A DNA stretch of 64,000 nucleotides from Symbiotaphrina buchneri (Eukaryota > Ascomycota > Symbiotaphrinales > Symbiotaphrinaceae), in the NCBI GenBank assembly GCA_001599915.1, contig BCIG01000017.1:496001-560000 (forward strand), in the 5' to 3' direction. The notes below the pieces were generated by a model. The model had not been told where the DNA came from. It did no database searches and saw only the letters and a list, made by a program, of their open reading frames with translations. The translations under genes were made by a program, and so were the position numbers. Shown in pieces: positions 14,778 to 26,860 of this stretch (positions are counted from its first letter, which is position 1; every line of letters starts with the position of its first letter).

Positions 14778-17496
14778 ATGTCGCCCGCCACGGTAGCCCC
14801 GCGGCACTTCACCATGCCCAGATCGATGAACGAGTCGCTCAACTCGAGCGAGTCGCCAGCCGAAGAAGGAGCCCGCTCCACATCCGCAGCGACCAATTCC
14901 ACCCAGTCGTTCCCGGAGAGATCCAAGGATCCGCTGGGCACGCAGAAGGGGTCACATGAGGCGGGCATCACCTTCGCTGCGCAGGATAAGCTGCCAAAGC
15001 TGCCCATACCGGACCTGGAATCGACATGCAAGAAATATGTGGATTCCCTCAGACCGCTGCAGTCTCCCAGAGAACAGCAGGAAACCGAAGCCGCCGTGCA
15101 TGAGTTTTTGAAGCATGAAGGTCCGGTCCTGCAGGAACGGCTGAAGAGATATGCTACAGGGAAGACCAGTTATATAGAGCAATTCTGTGAGTCCTGGCTG
15201 GACGGCACTTAGCTCGTCTCTAGCTCCACGTGCATCCATACTGATATATTGCAGGGTACGACTCGTACCTCAACTATGACAACCGTACGTAATCTTCGTG
15301 CTCCGGATTTGCATTGGCTAACATAATAACAGCCGTTGTGCTCAACCTCAATCCATTGTAAGCTCGGCGCATCGGAGCCTAATTATCTAGTACTGATTGG
15401 AATATAGCTTCCTGCTGGAAGATGATCCCACACCCGCCAGAACAGATCAGGTCACACGTGCAGCTTCGATAGCGATATCAGCGTTATGCTTCGTACGAGC
15501 TGTCCGGAAGGAGGAGCTGCCACTAGATACTTTACGAGGCCAACCACTTTGCATGTTTCAGTACGCCAGGCTATTTGGGACGGCAAGAGTGCCCACCGAG
15601 AACGGCTGCATCATTGGTCAGGACCCGGTCGCCAAACATATTGTGGTGATGTGTCGGGGCCAATTCTACTGGTTCGACGTGCTGGATGACAATTCGGATC
15701 TTATTATGACGGAAAAGGATGTGGCTTTGAACCTTCAAGCGATCATTGACGACGCCCAGGGTATCCCAATCCAGGAAGCCGCAAAACACGCGATGGGTGT
15801 ATTGACGACGGAGAACAGGAAAGTTTGGGCTGGGTTGAGGGATATTTTGACCAGAGATGACAAGTCGAACAATGCGGACTGTTTAAGTATTGTCGATTCT
15901 GCATTATTCATACTGTGTCTTGACTACACAGAGCCACCAACACCTTCTGACTTAGCCAAGAATATGCTCTGTGGCACGAGCTTGGTGGAGCATGGTGTTC
16001 AGATCGGCACATGTACCAATCGTTGGTACGACAAGCTTCAGATTATTGTCTGCAAGAACGGCAGTGCTGGGATCAACTTCGAACATACAGGCGTCGACGG
16101 CCATACCGTCCTGCGTATGGTCAGCGACGTCTACACCGATACCATTCTCCGCTTCGCAAAGACCATCAATGGCAAAGCCCCGACCATGTGGGCCACCACA
16201 AGCCCAGACCCGTCCAAGCGGGATCCCGACAGCTTTGGGGACGTCAGTCCTACGCCTCACAAGTTGGAATGGGATATGAGCCCTGAACTAGGCACAGCGG
16301 TGCGGTTTGCAGAAGCGCGGCTATCTGACCTTATCCAGCAAAATGAATTCCGAACCGTCGACTTCAACGGCTATGGAAAGAACTTCATAACCTCGATGGG
16401 CTTCTCGCCCGACGCGTACGTGCAGATGGCGTTCCAGGCAGCGTACTACGGCTTGTACGGCAAGGTGGAATGCGTATACGAACCGGCAATGACCAAGTTC
16501 TTCCTGCACGGCCGTACAGAAGCCATTCGGGCCGTGACGCCCGAATCGGTTGAGTTTGTGAAGACCTTCTGGGCTGACAATCCTCCTGCTCAGAAAATCG
16601 ACGCCTTGAAGAAGGCTTGCCAGAAGCACACGGCTATCACCAAGGAATGCGCGAAAGCGCTAGGTCACGATCGTCATCTTTATGCACTCTTTTGCGTCTG
16701 GCAGCGTGCCCTTGACGAAGAAGGCGCAGAAGCAGCAAGCAGCACGGACGGCTACTCTAGCCCAGTCGAGGACAACTCTGAGAAAGACGCTTCCTCGCAG
16801 GTCGCCTCACCGAGTCGCAGCTCCGTCAACGGCTCCACCGAAGGCTCGACTTCGCGGGACCGCAAGAGCGCGCAGACCGCCATGCCGGCCATCTTCGCAG
16901 ACTCCGGCTGGGACAAGATCAATAACACGATCCTGTCCACGTCCAACTGCGGAAACCCAGCACTGAGACAGTTCGGCTTCGGGCCTACATCCCCCGAGGG
17001 CTTCGGCATAGGCTACATCATCAAGGACGACTCCATCTCCATCTGCGCGGCCAGCAGACACCGGCAGACGAGGCGCTTCGTGGACACTATTGAGAGCTAT
17101 CTCCTGGAGATGAGGAAGCTACTGCGCGCTACCAAGCGCAGCGGCAGCTCTCCTAAGACAAGTCGGGCGCGCGAGGCGGAAGAGAGACCGAGGCTGAATG
17201 GGCGCATGAAGAGCCGTGGGAGGCTGGTGCGAACGCCCAAGGGGAATCAGACCCCTGTGACGGACGAGGATGCTAAGTTTGAGAGTGATGATGAGGGTCT
17301 GGGAGGATGTAAGTGATCGTCGACGATTTTCATATCAGGAGGCATGAGCTAATATTTGTCAGATGGCTTCTTCGATGCTGGCATGCTACTGCAAGCTCTC
17401 AGGGGGACCAAGGAGGCCCAAGACAAGCCCGGTGAAAAGGCAATCGAGAATGTGCGGAGGAATATAGGGAAGAAGCTGCGATTGAGCGAGTATTAA
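14778..17496 (+). CDS. Carnitine O-acetyltransferase
   Basis: Five exons: 14778-15186, 15255-15284, 15333-15357, 15408-17308 and 17363-17496, 832 residues. It transfers acetyl groups between CoA and carnitine. Family marks in order: LPKLPIPDLESTCKKYVDSL at the N-terminus of the fold, then W-Y-D-S-Y-L-N-Y in exon 2; RGQPLCMFQYARLFGTARVP; the catalytic His in GINFEHTGVDGHTVLRMVSD; and the CoA-side signature KFFLHGRTEAIRAVTPES. The C-terminal SSPVED-to-RSAQ stretch is an inserted low-complexity loop. There is no evident mitochondrial presequence and no peroxisomal SKL, so it fits the cytosolic type (yeast Yat2, Aspergillus FacC) better than Cat2, but I am less sure of the subtype. Exons 2 and 3 are only 30 and 25 nt. 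Confidence 0.92.
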
Positions 17497-17642
17497 GTCC
17501 CGCAGCAAGGGAGGGAGGCAGGATTTGGATATTGGGATCTGCTGCATGGATAACGGCGAACGATGTGGATGCAAGCTGGGGCGTAACAATCTTTTTGTGG
17601 ACTCATACCCTATGCCATATGTCTGTCAATATATCATTACAT

Positions 17643-19307
17643 CTAATCATCATCGTCCATGAGCTCGGCCAATTCTCGCTCCTCCTCTTCTGTCAGTAAT
17701 GACTCCGCGGCTTTGGCCTCAGCCTTTGCCTCCCCGGCTCCTGCCTTTTCCGCTTCGGCCGCCTCTTTCGCGGTCTTGAGATCCTGCGGTCGCAGCGACC
17801 AGCGCCGGATCGTGGCGTCGATGGAGACGCTGACGAGCGTGCGATCCGGAAGCAGTACCAGACCCGTGACCTCCTCGAAGTGCCCGGTGAAGGTATGATA
17901 GAGGTTCCCACTCTGCTTGAATATCAGTATTTGAGACTCTCGCGTACTACCCCCCACCATGAGGAAGATCTGGGCACAACCAGCCAGCCGGACAGGGCGA
18001 GGGAGAAGGAAAAAGGAGGTATCAACGCACCGCAACATCCCACACCCTGATCTCCTCATCCCTACACGCCGTAACGACCCATCCACCCTGCTCATCCACG
18101 AGCACATCCCTCACAAAATCCGGATGGACCAGCTCGTCCGCGACCTCCCACCCGCCCTGGTTGGCCGCGCCCTGCGGCTGCGGCCGCCGCACCAAGTGCC
18201 GGGCCGTCTTGTCGCTCGACGCCGTCCACAGCTCGCCGTCGCCGTCGAAGAACAGCTTATTCACGCTCGTCTCATGCGCCACGATCGGCTCGCCGCCGGC
18301 CGCTTCCTGCGCCGTGACTTCGCCCTCGGCCGTAGCTCCCACGACCCACCGCCTGATCTCCCGCTCGGAACCGGCGCTGAAGATCGTGACACTGTTGCTG
18401 CTGCTGTTGCCGCCCTCCGCATCTGTCTCTCCCTCTCCCCCCTCGCCCGCTGCTCCAAGCGGATCAACCGCCAGGTCCAAAATGCCCCTCGCATGGCCCT
18501 TAAGCGTGCACAACCTTGCCCCACTGCCCGCATCCCAGAGACACACCACGCCATCCGCGCCGCCGCTGACGAGCAGCTCCTTATCACGGGTTCCCGTGGC
18601 GGGGAGCACAAGCACGGCTTTGACGAAGTCCGTGTGGCCGAGGTATTTGCGCCGCGGGGCGCGCGAGGTCAGGCTCCAGCTCCAAATGGTCTTGTCCCAG
18701 CACCCGGCGAAGACGGTGTCGCTGTCGCGCGAGACGGCGACGCTGGCGAGGGGCGCGAGCGGGCCGCGGTAGATGTGTGTTGTTTCGGGGGTCTAGGGGG
18801 GAAGGGGGAGAGGTTAGCTTTTTTTTGTGAAGCGCTTTGAGGGGGAGAGGAGGTATGCAATTGAACTCGTAGCCAGGGGAAGGGCAAGGTGAAAAAAGCC
18901 CAATTGCTCGAACCCCATAGCATAATATCCAACTTCGCAGAAGAGCAAGAGAAAACATCAAGCAACAAGCAGCAACAAAGCACACGTCTCACCCACTTCA
19001 AGCAGCACCCTGACCCTCCTCACCGTGCCCGCCGCCTCCGCCACAAACACCGCTCCAGCATCCGCAGGGTCCCTGGTCACCGCGAGGATCTTGCTCGGCA
19101 GCGCGATCGGGTCGCCCGCCTTGTTCGTCGACTTGGCCGCCTTGCGCTCGCTCTGCTCGAGCGCGGAGCTAGAACACCCAACGAGAGGGATTGTTAGTAT
19201 GATGATACACGATGGAGGTGAGAAAGGGGCTAGGTTGGTTAGGATGGGAAGGAAAGATGGACGTACGCCGACTGGAAGAAGTGCCCCGGATCCGTGGAGC
19301 GGGACAT
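17643..19307 (-). CDS. WD40-repeat protein of unknown function
   Basis: Four exons on the minus strand: 19267-19307, 18997-19168, 18031-18792 and 17643-17912, 414 residues. Several WD40 blades are readable: VAVSRDSDTVFAGCWDKTIW, KELLVSGGADGVVCLWDAGS, GELWTASSDKTARHLVRR, GGWVVTACRDEEIRVWDVA and DRTLVSVSIDATIRRWSL. After the propeller comes a charged Ala/Glu/Lys-rich helix and an acidic end (ELAELMDDDD). A single seven-bladed propeller with a short N-terminal lead is likely. I do not recognise the orthologue group. It is convergent with the carnitine acyltransferase, with only about 145 bases between the stops. GC content is high, with CG-rich third positions in exon 3. Confidence 0.85.
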
Positions 19308-19927
19308 TGGTGTTGTGGTTTGAGCCCGGAGGTTGAAGGTAGAGGGGTGGTGTTGAGGGGGGTGGTCTAAATTGCCCTTTGCGGAGTTTACTGTCAACCG
19401 GCAGATTTTGGACACATTGAAGAAAGATTCACTGAATCAATTGATGCTTCTTTCGCGAGAATAGTATTATCTCTTATACAGACGGTCTTTCTTCACGATC
19501 TTATTTGCTGGGTCATGGATGGCTTGACTATAGGCCGTAAGATTAACTGCCACGATCCATAGTCGGAGAACGTCATGCACGGCACACTTGACTCTATTGA
19601 CGGGTTCATCTAGGAGTCGACGCTACTAAGGTCCTAAAGCACAACTACTTGCAAGAAGAAGAATGCATGCGTAGCTCCGAACAGAACAAGGCGAAGATAG
19701 AGAATGACCCTTAGGTGACCCCCTCGAATCCAGGGTAACCATTGCATAACTTCCATTAGGCTATTGAACACATCGGATCATCCAAATAACAGAAAGGGAT
19801 CTCCTTAACCGGCAATAAAGCAATCAACAGGCAGCGTGCTTAGAGATTTGTCGTAAGCTTCGATGGTTTCCAGTCGCCATCCAGCACTCCATGCATCAGT
19901 CCAAATCTGTATTCCAATATCCACCCT
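19308..19927. other. Intergenic, no gene seen
   Basis: Contains the promoter of the WD40 gene (right side of its start) and the 3' UTR of ypt1, both on the minus strand. No other coding frame, repeat or RNA gene is seen. Confidence 0.55.
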
Positions 19928-20927
19928 TTAACAGCAACCACCAGCCGAGCCCGACTGAACGCCTTGCCCTTGGCCAACCTGCACAGTAGGTTTGTTGTTG
20001 ACGGTAGTCGTGCCCATGCGCTCTTTGATCTGCCTCGCCATAGTCAAGAAAGCTTGCTCAACATTCGATGCGTTCTTCGCCGATGTCTCAAGGAAGGGGA
20101 TACCAAGGCTATCGGCGAACTCCTATGAAGAATATCAGTACCATCCAGTGCAGACCCTGTCTCGTCAGGCATGATCTCAAAGGCCTTGGACTCACCTTCG
20201 CGACTGTATATTCGACCACCTTCTTATCCGACATATCGCTCTTGTTACCAACCAGGAGCTTGTTCACGCCTTCCGTTGCGTATCTGTCAATTTCTTGCAG
20301 CCATTGCTTCACGTTGTTGAAAGAATCCATGTCCGTCACATCGTAGACAACGCAGATACCATGAGCACCACGGTAGTATGATGAGGTGATTGTTCGGAAC
20401 CGCTCCTGTCCAGCCGTATCCCACTACCCAGGGTCAGCAAGCTTCTTCATCTTCGGACTGCTCCTATCCCCAAGATAACTGCTTACAATCTGCAACTTCA
20501 CGGTCTTGCCATCAAGTTCGATCGTACGGATTTTCTATCGACCGTCAGTCCTGGCACGGCAGACAGCCAGCCGACCTGTGTGCCATTGCTTTAACTTACG
20601 AAGTCGACACCGATGGTTGAGATGTAGCTCTCCGTGTATGTGTCATCAGCGAATCGCAGCAGCAAGCAAGACTTTCCAACACCGGAATCTCCGATGAGAA
20701 GCAGCTTGAACAGGTAGTCGTATCTGCGGCTGTTGTCAGCCCCCTGACGCCTTTCTATTGAGCCAGCAGCCACGGCCGATGTGTAGATTGGGCACAGAAA
20801 CAAACGGGTACTCTAGAGCCAGAAATAGGTTAGTAAACCATATCTAGTTGTTGGGTCGTCCTGCGGGACATGTCCTTTGACCAAGATGGCCAATGCTTGG
20901 GAGGCCTACGTACCACTCGGGATTCAT
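19928..20927 (-). CDS. ypt1: Rab1-family small GTPase Ypt1
   Basis: Five exons on the minus strand: 20917-20927 (11 nt), 20600-20723, 20487-20534, 20196-20423 and 19928-20122, giving 201 residues, the usual length. The spliced start reads [20 protein letters not shown], followed by the P-loop GDSGVGKS, effector loop [20 protein letters not shown], guanine-specifying NKSD and ETSAK, and a C-terminal Cys-Cys pair for double geranylgeranylation (AGGCC). By family it controls ER-to-Golgi traffic and early autophagy. Exon 1 must end in GA, with an intron starting GTGGTACG, because the next possible donor three bases on would create a TGA codon (see findings). Intron 1 is 193 nt, longer than its neighbours. 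Confidence 0.96.
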
Positions 20928-21475
20928 GATTGCTTCTCGGAGAGGTTCGCGGTCCGTCTATCACTGAGAGATGGCCAGAAGTACAGCCCTTAAAGGCAGT
21001 TAGGCAGGGTTGACGTTTGTAGAGAAAGAGTTGGGATTGTTTTGAAGGGATGAGTGCAAGGATACAGGCAAGATAGGTAGGGTAAGGTAGGTTGGAAGGT
21101 GAGCCTGAGACGCTCCACGCCCCATGCCCCGTATCATCACGCTTATGTAAGCGAGCTGGTTGCCTCGCGCCTGAGCGTGCCTTGCCGGCAAGCCAAGCTG
21201 GTCTCACTTCAAAGAACGTCTCTGGTCTGTCTGCCACATGACGCTATCAAAAGAATAATGAATGCTTGAGGCCGACTACACCTGCGTGATGCGCCATACG
21301 TCCATGACTAAGGTACAGGGCAAGGATATGACATGTGATTTTATAGCTATTTCTGGTTCATTCCGCTATCTGCATGATGCATGTTCATGACTTTTTTTTT
21401 GGGCCATGCCGCGGGGTAGATGCACACGCCGACTGCCAACTCACCTTCACATGCAGGCCTTCAAATGTTCCAATA
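20928..21475. promoter_or_regulatory. Intergenic: ypt1 promoter and aminopeptidase 3' end
   Basis: Tandem minus-strand gap. It holds the ypt1 promoter and leader and the 3' UTR of the aminopeptidase. TAGGTAGGGTAAGGTAGG near 21074-21092 belongs to the TAAGGTA-type motif seen in several gaps of this window. Confidence 0.45.
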
Positions 21476-24400
21476 TCACGCGTAGCCATGAGCCGTTAGC
21501 CATTCAAGAACCAGCTCCTCATCGCGCTGCTTGTAATTTGCATTAGCCTTGACGGTATCCGAAATCACTCCCAAACTTCGGTCATAGCCTCTGTTATCCT
21601 TGCCCTCAAAGAATTTCGCAATGTCTTGCTCGATCTCATGGCTGGCAAATTTAGTCAGACTCATCTTCAGGAATCTGTCCAAGACGACCGAGTTGCCGGA
21701 CAGCTGATCTTTGATGGTTGTCCAGTTCTCCTTCACATACTCCCAAAGATAGATGCGTGCCTTGGAGTTGGTGGCCAGCGAAATTGCTCCACTGTGTTTG
21801 TCTTGCATCGCCACCTTATCCGAGAAGATGAAGTTGAGGAAGTCGTATGCCAGTTCCCTTTCGTGGACACGACCCATACTGTGCAAGCAAATTTCTTTGC
21901 CGTCAACCGAAGTTGTTGTGAGGTATTCCTTTTTCACAGCCTCATACTCCGCGGCACCACCTTCGCCGATAACGGTACGGAAGACTGCTAGTCGAAGGTT
22001 AGGATGTATGGCGTCTTTGTCCTTTCCAGAAGTATAGAGCTCGAACAGGCGCTTGGCTTCCGCAATCACCCTTAAAAATTGTCAGCGAATAGGTTATACG
22101 TTTCAAGCGGACAAGCTTACTTCTCGTGTCCTGCACCGCCCGCTGTGCTAATGAGCAGGGCGCGAAGCTGGCCCGTCAGGTAGTCTTCCTTTGGATCGAA
22201 CTTCCACCCAATCTTCTCTGTTGTTGGCGTCACCAGCTTCAGGGTGAATTTCTTGAGACCATCAGAGACCTTTTCGTTTTCGGCAAAAATGGACCGGAGG
22301 TTGCCCAACGATTTGACGATCTGGGACCAGACACTTCGCCCAGTCAGCAAGCTTGATAGAGAGATACAGACCAAATCCCCTTACAGGTAATTCTGCTCAT
22401 TCGTGAAGCCCTCTACAAATCCAAGCAGGCCTGCTGTTGTGCCATCACCGGCAACAGCGAGAGCCGAAGCGTCACCTATCAGCCCAGCCTTATCCTGAAC
22501 TGTAAGTTGTTCCAGCGAGGTACCAAGCTTGGCCAGTCTCTGAGGAGGGTAGTTTGTGCGGTAGAATCCGGTCTGGTCAGCATTGATTTTATAGAAAGAG
22601 TCGTCGATGTCGCGAATGGTATCTTCCTTTGCCGTTAATGCAGTGGCAGACTTCTTGGTTGCTTTCTGTCCTGTCTTCAAGCCAAGAGGTATCCACCAGG
22701 TTGTCTCATCATCCTCTGGTTTGACATCACCTGTCGAAAGGAAGCGACTTTGACGGACAGAGATCTGACCCGGCTCTTCAGCTACAGTGAGGACCGGGAA
22801 ACCAATCTTCCGAATCCAGTGATCCTGTTTTACTTAGCTCCGTCCATGTCCATAGGATGTCAAGCTGTAATTTACCATCATGGCGGGTACATCCTGCCCA
22901 GAAGCTTTGCTTAGAGCGTCCCACAGGTCGTTCGTCGTTGCGTTGCCTACGAAGTCAGATTATGTTTCGCTACCGGCTTTGGGTCTCCTTACCATACTCG
23001 TGCGCTTTGAGATAGTCTGAGACACCCTTCAAGAAGGTCTCCACACCCAAATGAGCGCTCAACATCCTTATCACTGAGCTACCCTTGAGATAACTGATGT
23101 GGTCGAAGATCTGATCAATGTCTAGAGCATCCTTCACAGGTACTTCAATTGGATGAGAACCGCGCAGGCCGTCAAGGTCCATAGCACCCTGAACAGCTTC
23201 GGTCTGGAAGAGTAAGCGGTGGTACTGCTGCCACATTGGTGCAACTAGGGTTCTCTTACCACGAACTGCCCCCAAACATCCCAGTCTGAGGAAATGGTTA
23301 GCCATATTCCAAGATCTGTTTCCTAAAAAACATACCTGGGTACAGATGATCTATAGCAAGCCATCCCACCCATGTAGCAAAGCCTTCATTAAGCCATAAC
23401 TCGCTCCACCAGTCCATGGTGACCAGGTTTCCAAACCATTGATGAGCCAGTTCTGTGGAATATCAGCACAATAGTATTACAACCCAGTGCGTACGGTCTT
23501 CTTACCATGGGCAACAACATAGGCGACGCGATTTCTATACTTGGCATCCGATTTGGCCTCATCGAACAACACAGCCGTCGTGCGGTATGTGACCAGGCCC
23601 CAGTTTTCCATAGCGCCGTGTGACTAGAAAGCACTGGTTAGCGATCATACAACCCAACTTGTATACAGTCATTCGGAGACTTATAATGGCCTAAGCGGTC
23701 AACAGCTATCAGAAATACAGCACGTTGACTGGTAGGGCAGAATTCGCGGCGATTGAAATATAAATGTCTAATACTCACAAACTCATGTACGGCAAGAAGA
23801 TCTGCCTTTGGAAGAGGATAGTCGATGCGGAATATCTCCGAGAAGTAATCGATGATCTGGTGGGCATTTTCCAACGCAAACATAGCCGACTCCTTGAGGC
23901 CCCTCGTCGTGTATACGCGGACAGGCAGGTTCTTCCCATTGTATTTGCGCTTTGTGAAGTCTTCGACATATTCAAAGTCACCAAAGGCCCAGGCAAGTAG
24001 CTTCGGACAGCAGTCAGCGATCCCTCGCAACATTCATCAAGCGGATAGGCTCACATATGTGCTCATGATGGGCGTCCGCTCAAACGACACAACTTTGAGC
24101 CCGTCCTTCTTAGCCTGCTTAACCTCCTTCTCTGGCATGTTGCTCAAAGCCACCAAATCTTTGGGTATCTCGATCTCGAAATCGAAGGATGCTTTCAGAT
24201 TTGGTTCGTCAAAGCACTGGAAAGCGCGCCTCGCATCGCAGGACTCGAATTGAGTACTGAACATATAGTGGTACTCGTCGTCCCTGGGTACGGATGCATG
24301 AGCAGGAACGGCTGGCTTGTATTTCGACCGATAAAAGCCCGCCATGACGTTGTTCATTGTACATGTAAAGTCAATGACGATAAGGGCCTTCGGCGAGGCA

Positions 24401-25135
24401 GGAACCTCCCCAGGAAAGCTGAGAGTAACCCGCTGTTGCTTTTCATTGTAGGAAATATTCGATGCTTTGATCGATTGTTCGGCTATGATGTGAAGAGGAA
24501 CCGTCAGACCATAGCTCCATCATGCTCAGAATATGATACGCACTCTTTGTATGTTCGGAATACACCTCAGCGCTCTTTATCGTCAATTGGTTCCCGTTCA
24601 AGACGATCTCCTTGGTATTCTTTTGTATTTCAGCAGCGATCTTAACAGTTCCTTTGTAGCTGTATGAGCCGCCCAATTCGAGGTCGTATAGGGAAATATC
24701 ATAGTTTGAAGGCTTGACCCTGATGGCACAATGTCAGATATGCATCTTGGGAGCTGTATAGAGCGGTCGAGCAGCCGCAACTCGAAAGACATACGTATCT
24801 GGGAGCACGTCCCGATCCACCGCAAGAATGGCAGCCATATCTGCACACGACCTGGTGGAAGAGTTTGAAAATGGTCGTTTTGAGGAATTGATGGCGCTGA
24901 GGACCGATGCAATGCGTCGGCAGCCGGCACGGGGGACAACTCCTTCCTTTTGAAGCTGGCTCGGAGCTGTTAAGGTTGCCGCGGGGCTAGAGCTCGAATA
25001 TAGTCGCCCTAGGTTTGGCGGGAGAATGGGCCTGCAATTCAATGGAGAAGCTGCAGTCGGGTATGAAGCAGGGTATGATCTAGAGCAGAGGATTGGTGCT
25101 CGAAGACGAAGGCAGCCTGATAACGAGGTGGACAT
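21476..25135 (-). CDS. M1 zinc aminopeptidase (ApsA/Ape2 type)
   Basis: Twelve exons on the minus strand: 24795-25135, 24544-24719, 24055-24482, 23779-24000, 23506-23623, 23336-23452, 23260-23285 (26 nt), 23203-22993, 22946-22876, 22824-22385, 22333-22121 and 22070-21476; 985 residues. It removes N-terminal residues from peptides. The substrate motif GAMENWG is at the start of exon 5. The zinc site HELAH-X18-E is read as H428, E429, H432 and E451 ([15 protein letters not shown], then WLNEGFATW). The C-terminal ERAP1-like helical domain is complete ([15 protein letters not shown] to [10 protein letters not shown]). About 100 residues precede the usual fungal start: they are rich in Ser, Pro and Arg with almost no acids, and then M100 begins [15 protein letters not shown], close to the ordinary cytosolic start (see findings). 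Confidence 0.94.
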
Positions 25136-25544
25136 GGAGCTGTCCGAAGCAAGGTCACACGGTTTGACGAATAAACATACAGTACGGCGCAGCGGGCAAG
25201 GAGGAGGGGTCCGGCTCGGCAGGTGCCGGTATGCCGACGGAGCACCTCCTTATCACAAAGACAGCTACAGAGCATAGCTCGGGGTAGGATACAAGACAGA
25301 CAAGAAAAGTTCGAGCATGGCCGTCACTGCACTACTATGTTGTATATTGAAATGGTGCCCAGTGGTAGGATATGTCATTTTCCCGGATAAGCCCTGTCCT
25401 GCCTAGTAGCTGCCAACCCAACTGAAGAAGTCATCAAAACCGCTTTTTTGAGCAAAACAATCCCCTAAAAATGCCGAGAAGGAATACCCAAACCCCAAAA
25501 TCCCAAAATCGCTTTTCATTCCATTCATAAGGTAAGTATGTCTT
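25136..25544. promoter_or_regulatory. Intergenic: aminopeptidase promoter, RNase H1 3' end
   Basis: Tandem minus-strand gap of about 400 bases. No further gene is seen. The stretch near 25430-25510 is A-rich. Confidence 0.45.
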
Positions 25545-26860
25545 TCAATTGCGTGCCGCGTTCCTAGCCCCATCCACTGCTAACCTATCCGCTTCGACGT
25601 TGCCCGGTAGGTTGGCGTGTCCCTTCAACCATTGGAAATTTGTCTTGACCTTAAGAGCATTCCGTTCTTCTATCTTGGAGAGGATATTCTCGATGAGGTC
25701 TTTATTTTCCACCGGTTTCTTGTTTGCGTTCTGCCAACCATTCGCACGCCAATTGATGTACCAGACGGTCACACAATCGATAGCATACCTGCTATCCGTC
25801 AGGATGAGAATGTCTCTATGTTTCGGTGCGATGTCCAGGGCGCGAAGAATTGCAGTAAGCTCCGCTCGCTGATTCGTCTGCCGAGGTCCAGAGAGAGCTT
25901 CAGAGACGTTCCTTATCGCGGTATCAGCTGGACTGTCCACCTAAAAAGGAAAATACAGAACTTACCTATCGTCCATTGGCCCAAAAAAGACTCCAACTCC
26001 GGCAACGGCTCCTCCTTGGCCGTTTCCAAGCGCACTGCCATCAGTGTAGATTCTAAGAACGCTGTTGGGTTTCGGCCGGACAGGTTGTAATTTTGTGGCC
26101 GTCAACTGCTCCTCAGATTTGTACTCTATATCGCCAGTGTCTGGGTTTAGGATGATGTTCGGATCGAAACCGTCTACCGCCCCATCGGGCAACGGACCAG
26201 TCCCAGGCTCTGACGTCAGATTCATATCTTCTTCTTGTAAGATATTCGAGGTACGTTTCTGCTTCTTTGAAGGAGGGGCCGCCGGCGTTTTAAGGCGATT
26301 CTCCGACCTCGCGGGTGATTCCTCTATGCCGTCTTGTTGCGACAACTCTGAGGTTGATCTACCAGCGTCCGAGTCACCGCTTCCCGCCTTTACAAATGCT
26401 TCCGCTTCAGCTTTGCTTGTGAAGACTTTGTGCTTTGGCTTGGTCCAGCCTGTGATCTGTTTTTGAGCGGAGGGCCAGTCAGTATACACGCCGGGCACGC
26501 GACCGTTCTGTACTGCGTAGAATTTGTGTGATTGGAATGACTGAGATGAAGGATCAGATGAAGGATCCCCGCCAGCTAGGAAGGACTCTGCGTCTCTGAG
26601 CGAGGTGAATGACTTGACTAGATCGTGGCCTTGTTAATGACAGCCATATCGTAGCGCTTTACATGAGACTTACACATAGCCTTCTTGTACCCTTTCACCT
26701 GGGCTAGACAGTCTGCCCAAGTGTGGTATATGCCTGGCTCAAATCCCACCCGCACAGCATAGAATTTCGGCTCATTGGTCCTTTTTCGTTTACTACCAGC
26801 TGTAGTGGGGGAGGACGACTTGACGGACAAGTTGTCAGGAGTAGCCGTCTGCCTCTCCAT
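25545..26860 (-). CDS. Ribonuclease H1 with two hybrid-binding domains
   Basis: Three exons on the minus strand: 26674-26860, 25966-26617 and 25545-25911, 401 residues. Two N-terminal RNA:DNA hybrid-binding domains (viroplasmin/RNase H1-N fold) are seen: residues about 32-77 (KFYAVRVGFEPGIYHTWADC) and 93-139 (HKFYAVQNGRVPGVYTDW). An acidic, Ser-rich linker follows, then the catalytic domain from about 248, with D255 (IYTDGSALGNG), E297 (NQRAELTAI), D319 (LILTDSRYAID) and D388 (NVEADRLAVDG), so all four metal-binding acids are present. It degrades the RNA strand of R-loops and primers. The two-domain N-terminus matches yeast Rnh1. This is a host gene; there is no sign of a retroelement around it. 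No clear mitochondrial presequence at the chosen ATG. Confidence 0.95.

Noticed and set aside
25545-26860. RNase H domain as a trace of a retroelement
   Set aside because: The two hybrid-binding domains, three clean exons and complete catalytic residues mark the host RNase H1; no reverse transcriptase, integrase or terminal repeats are near.
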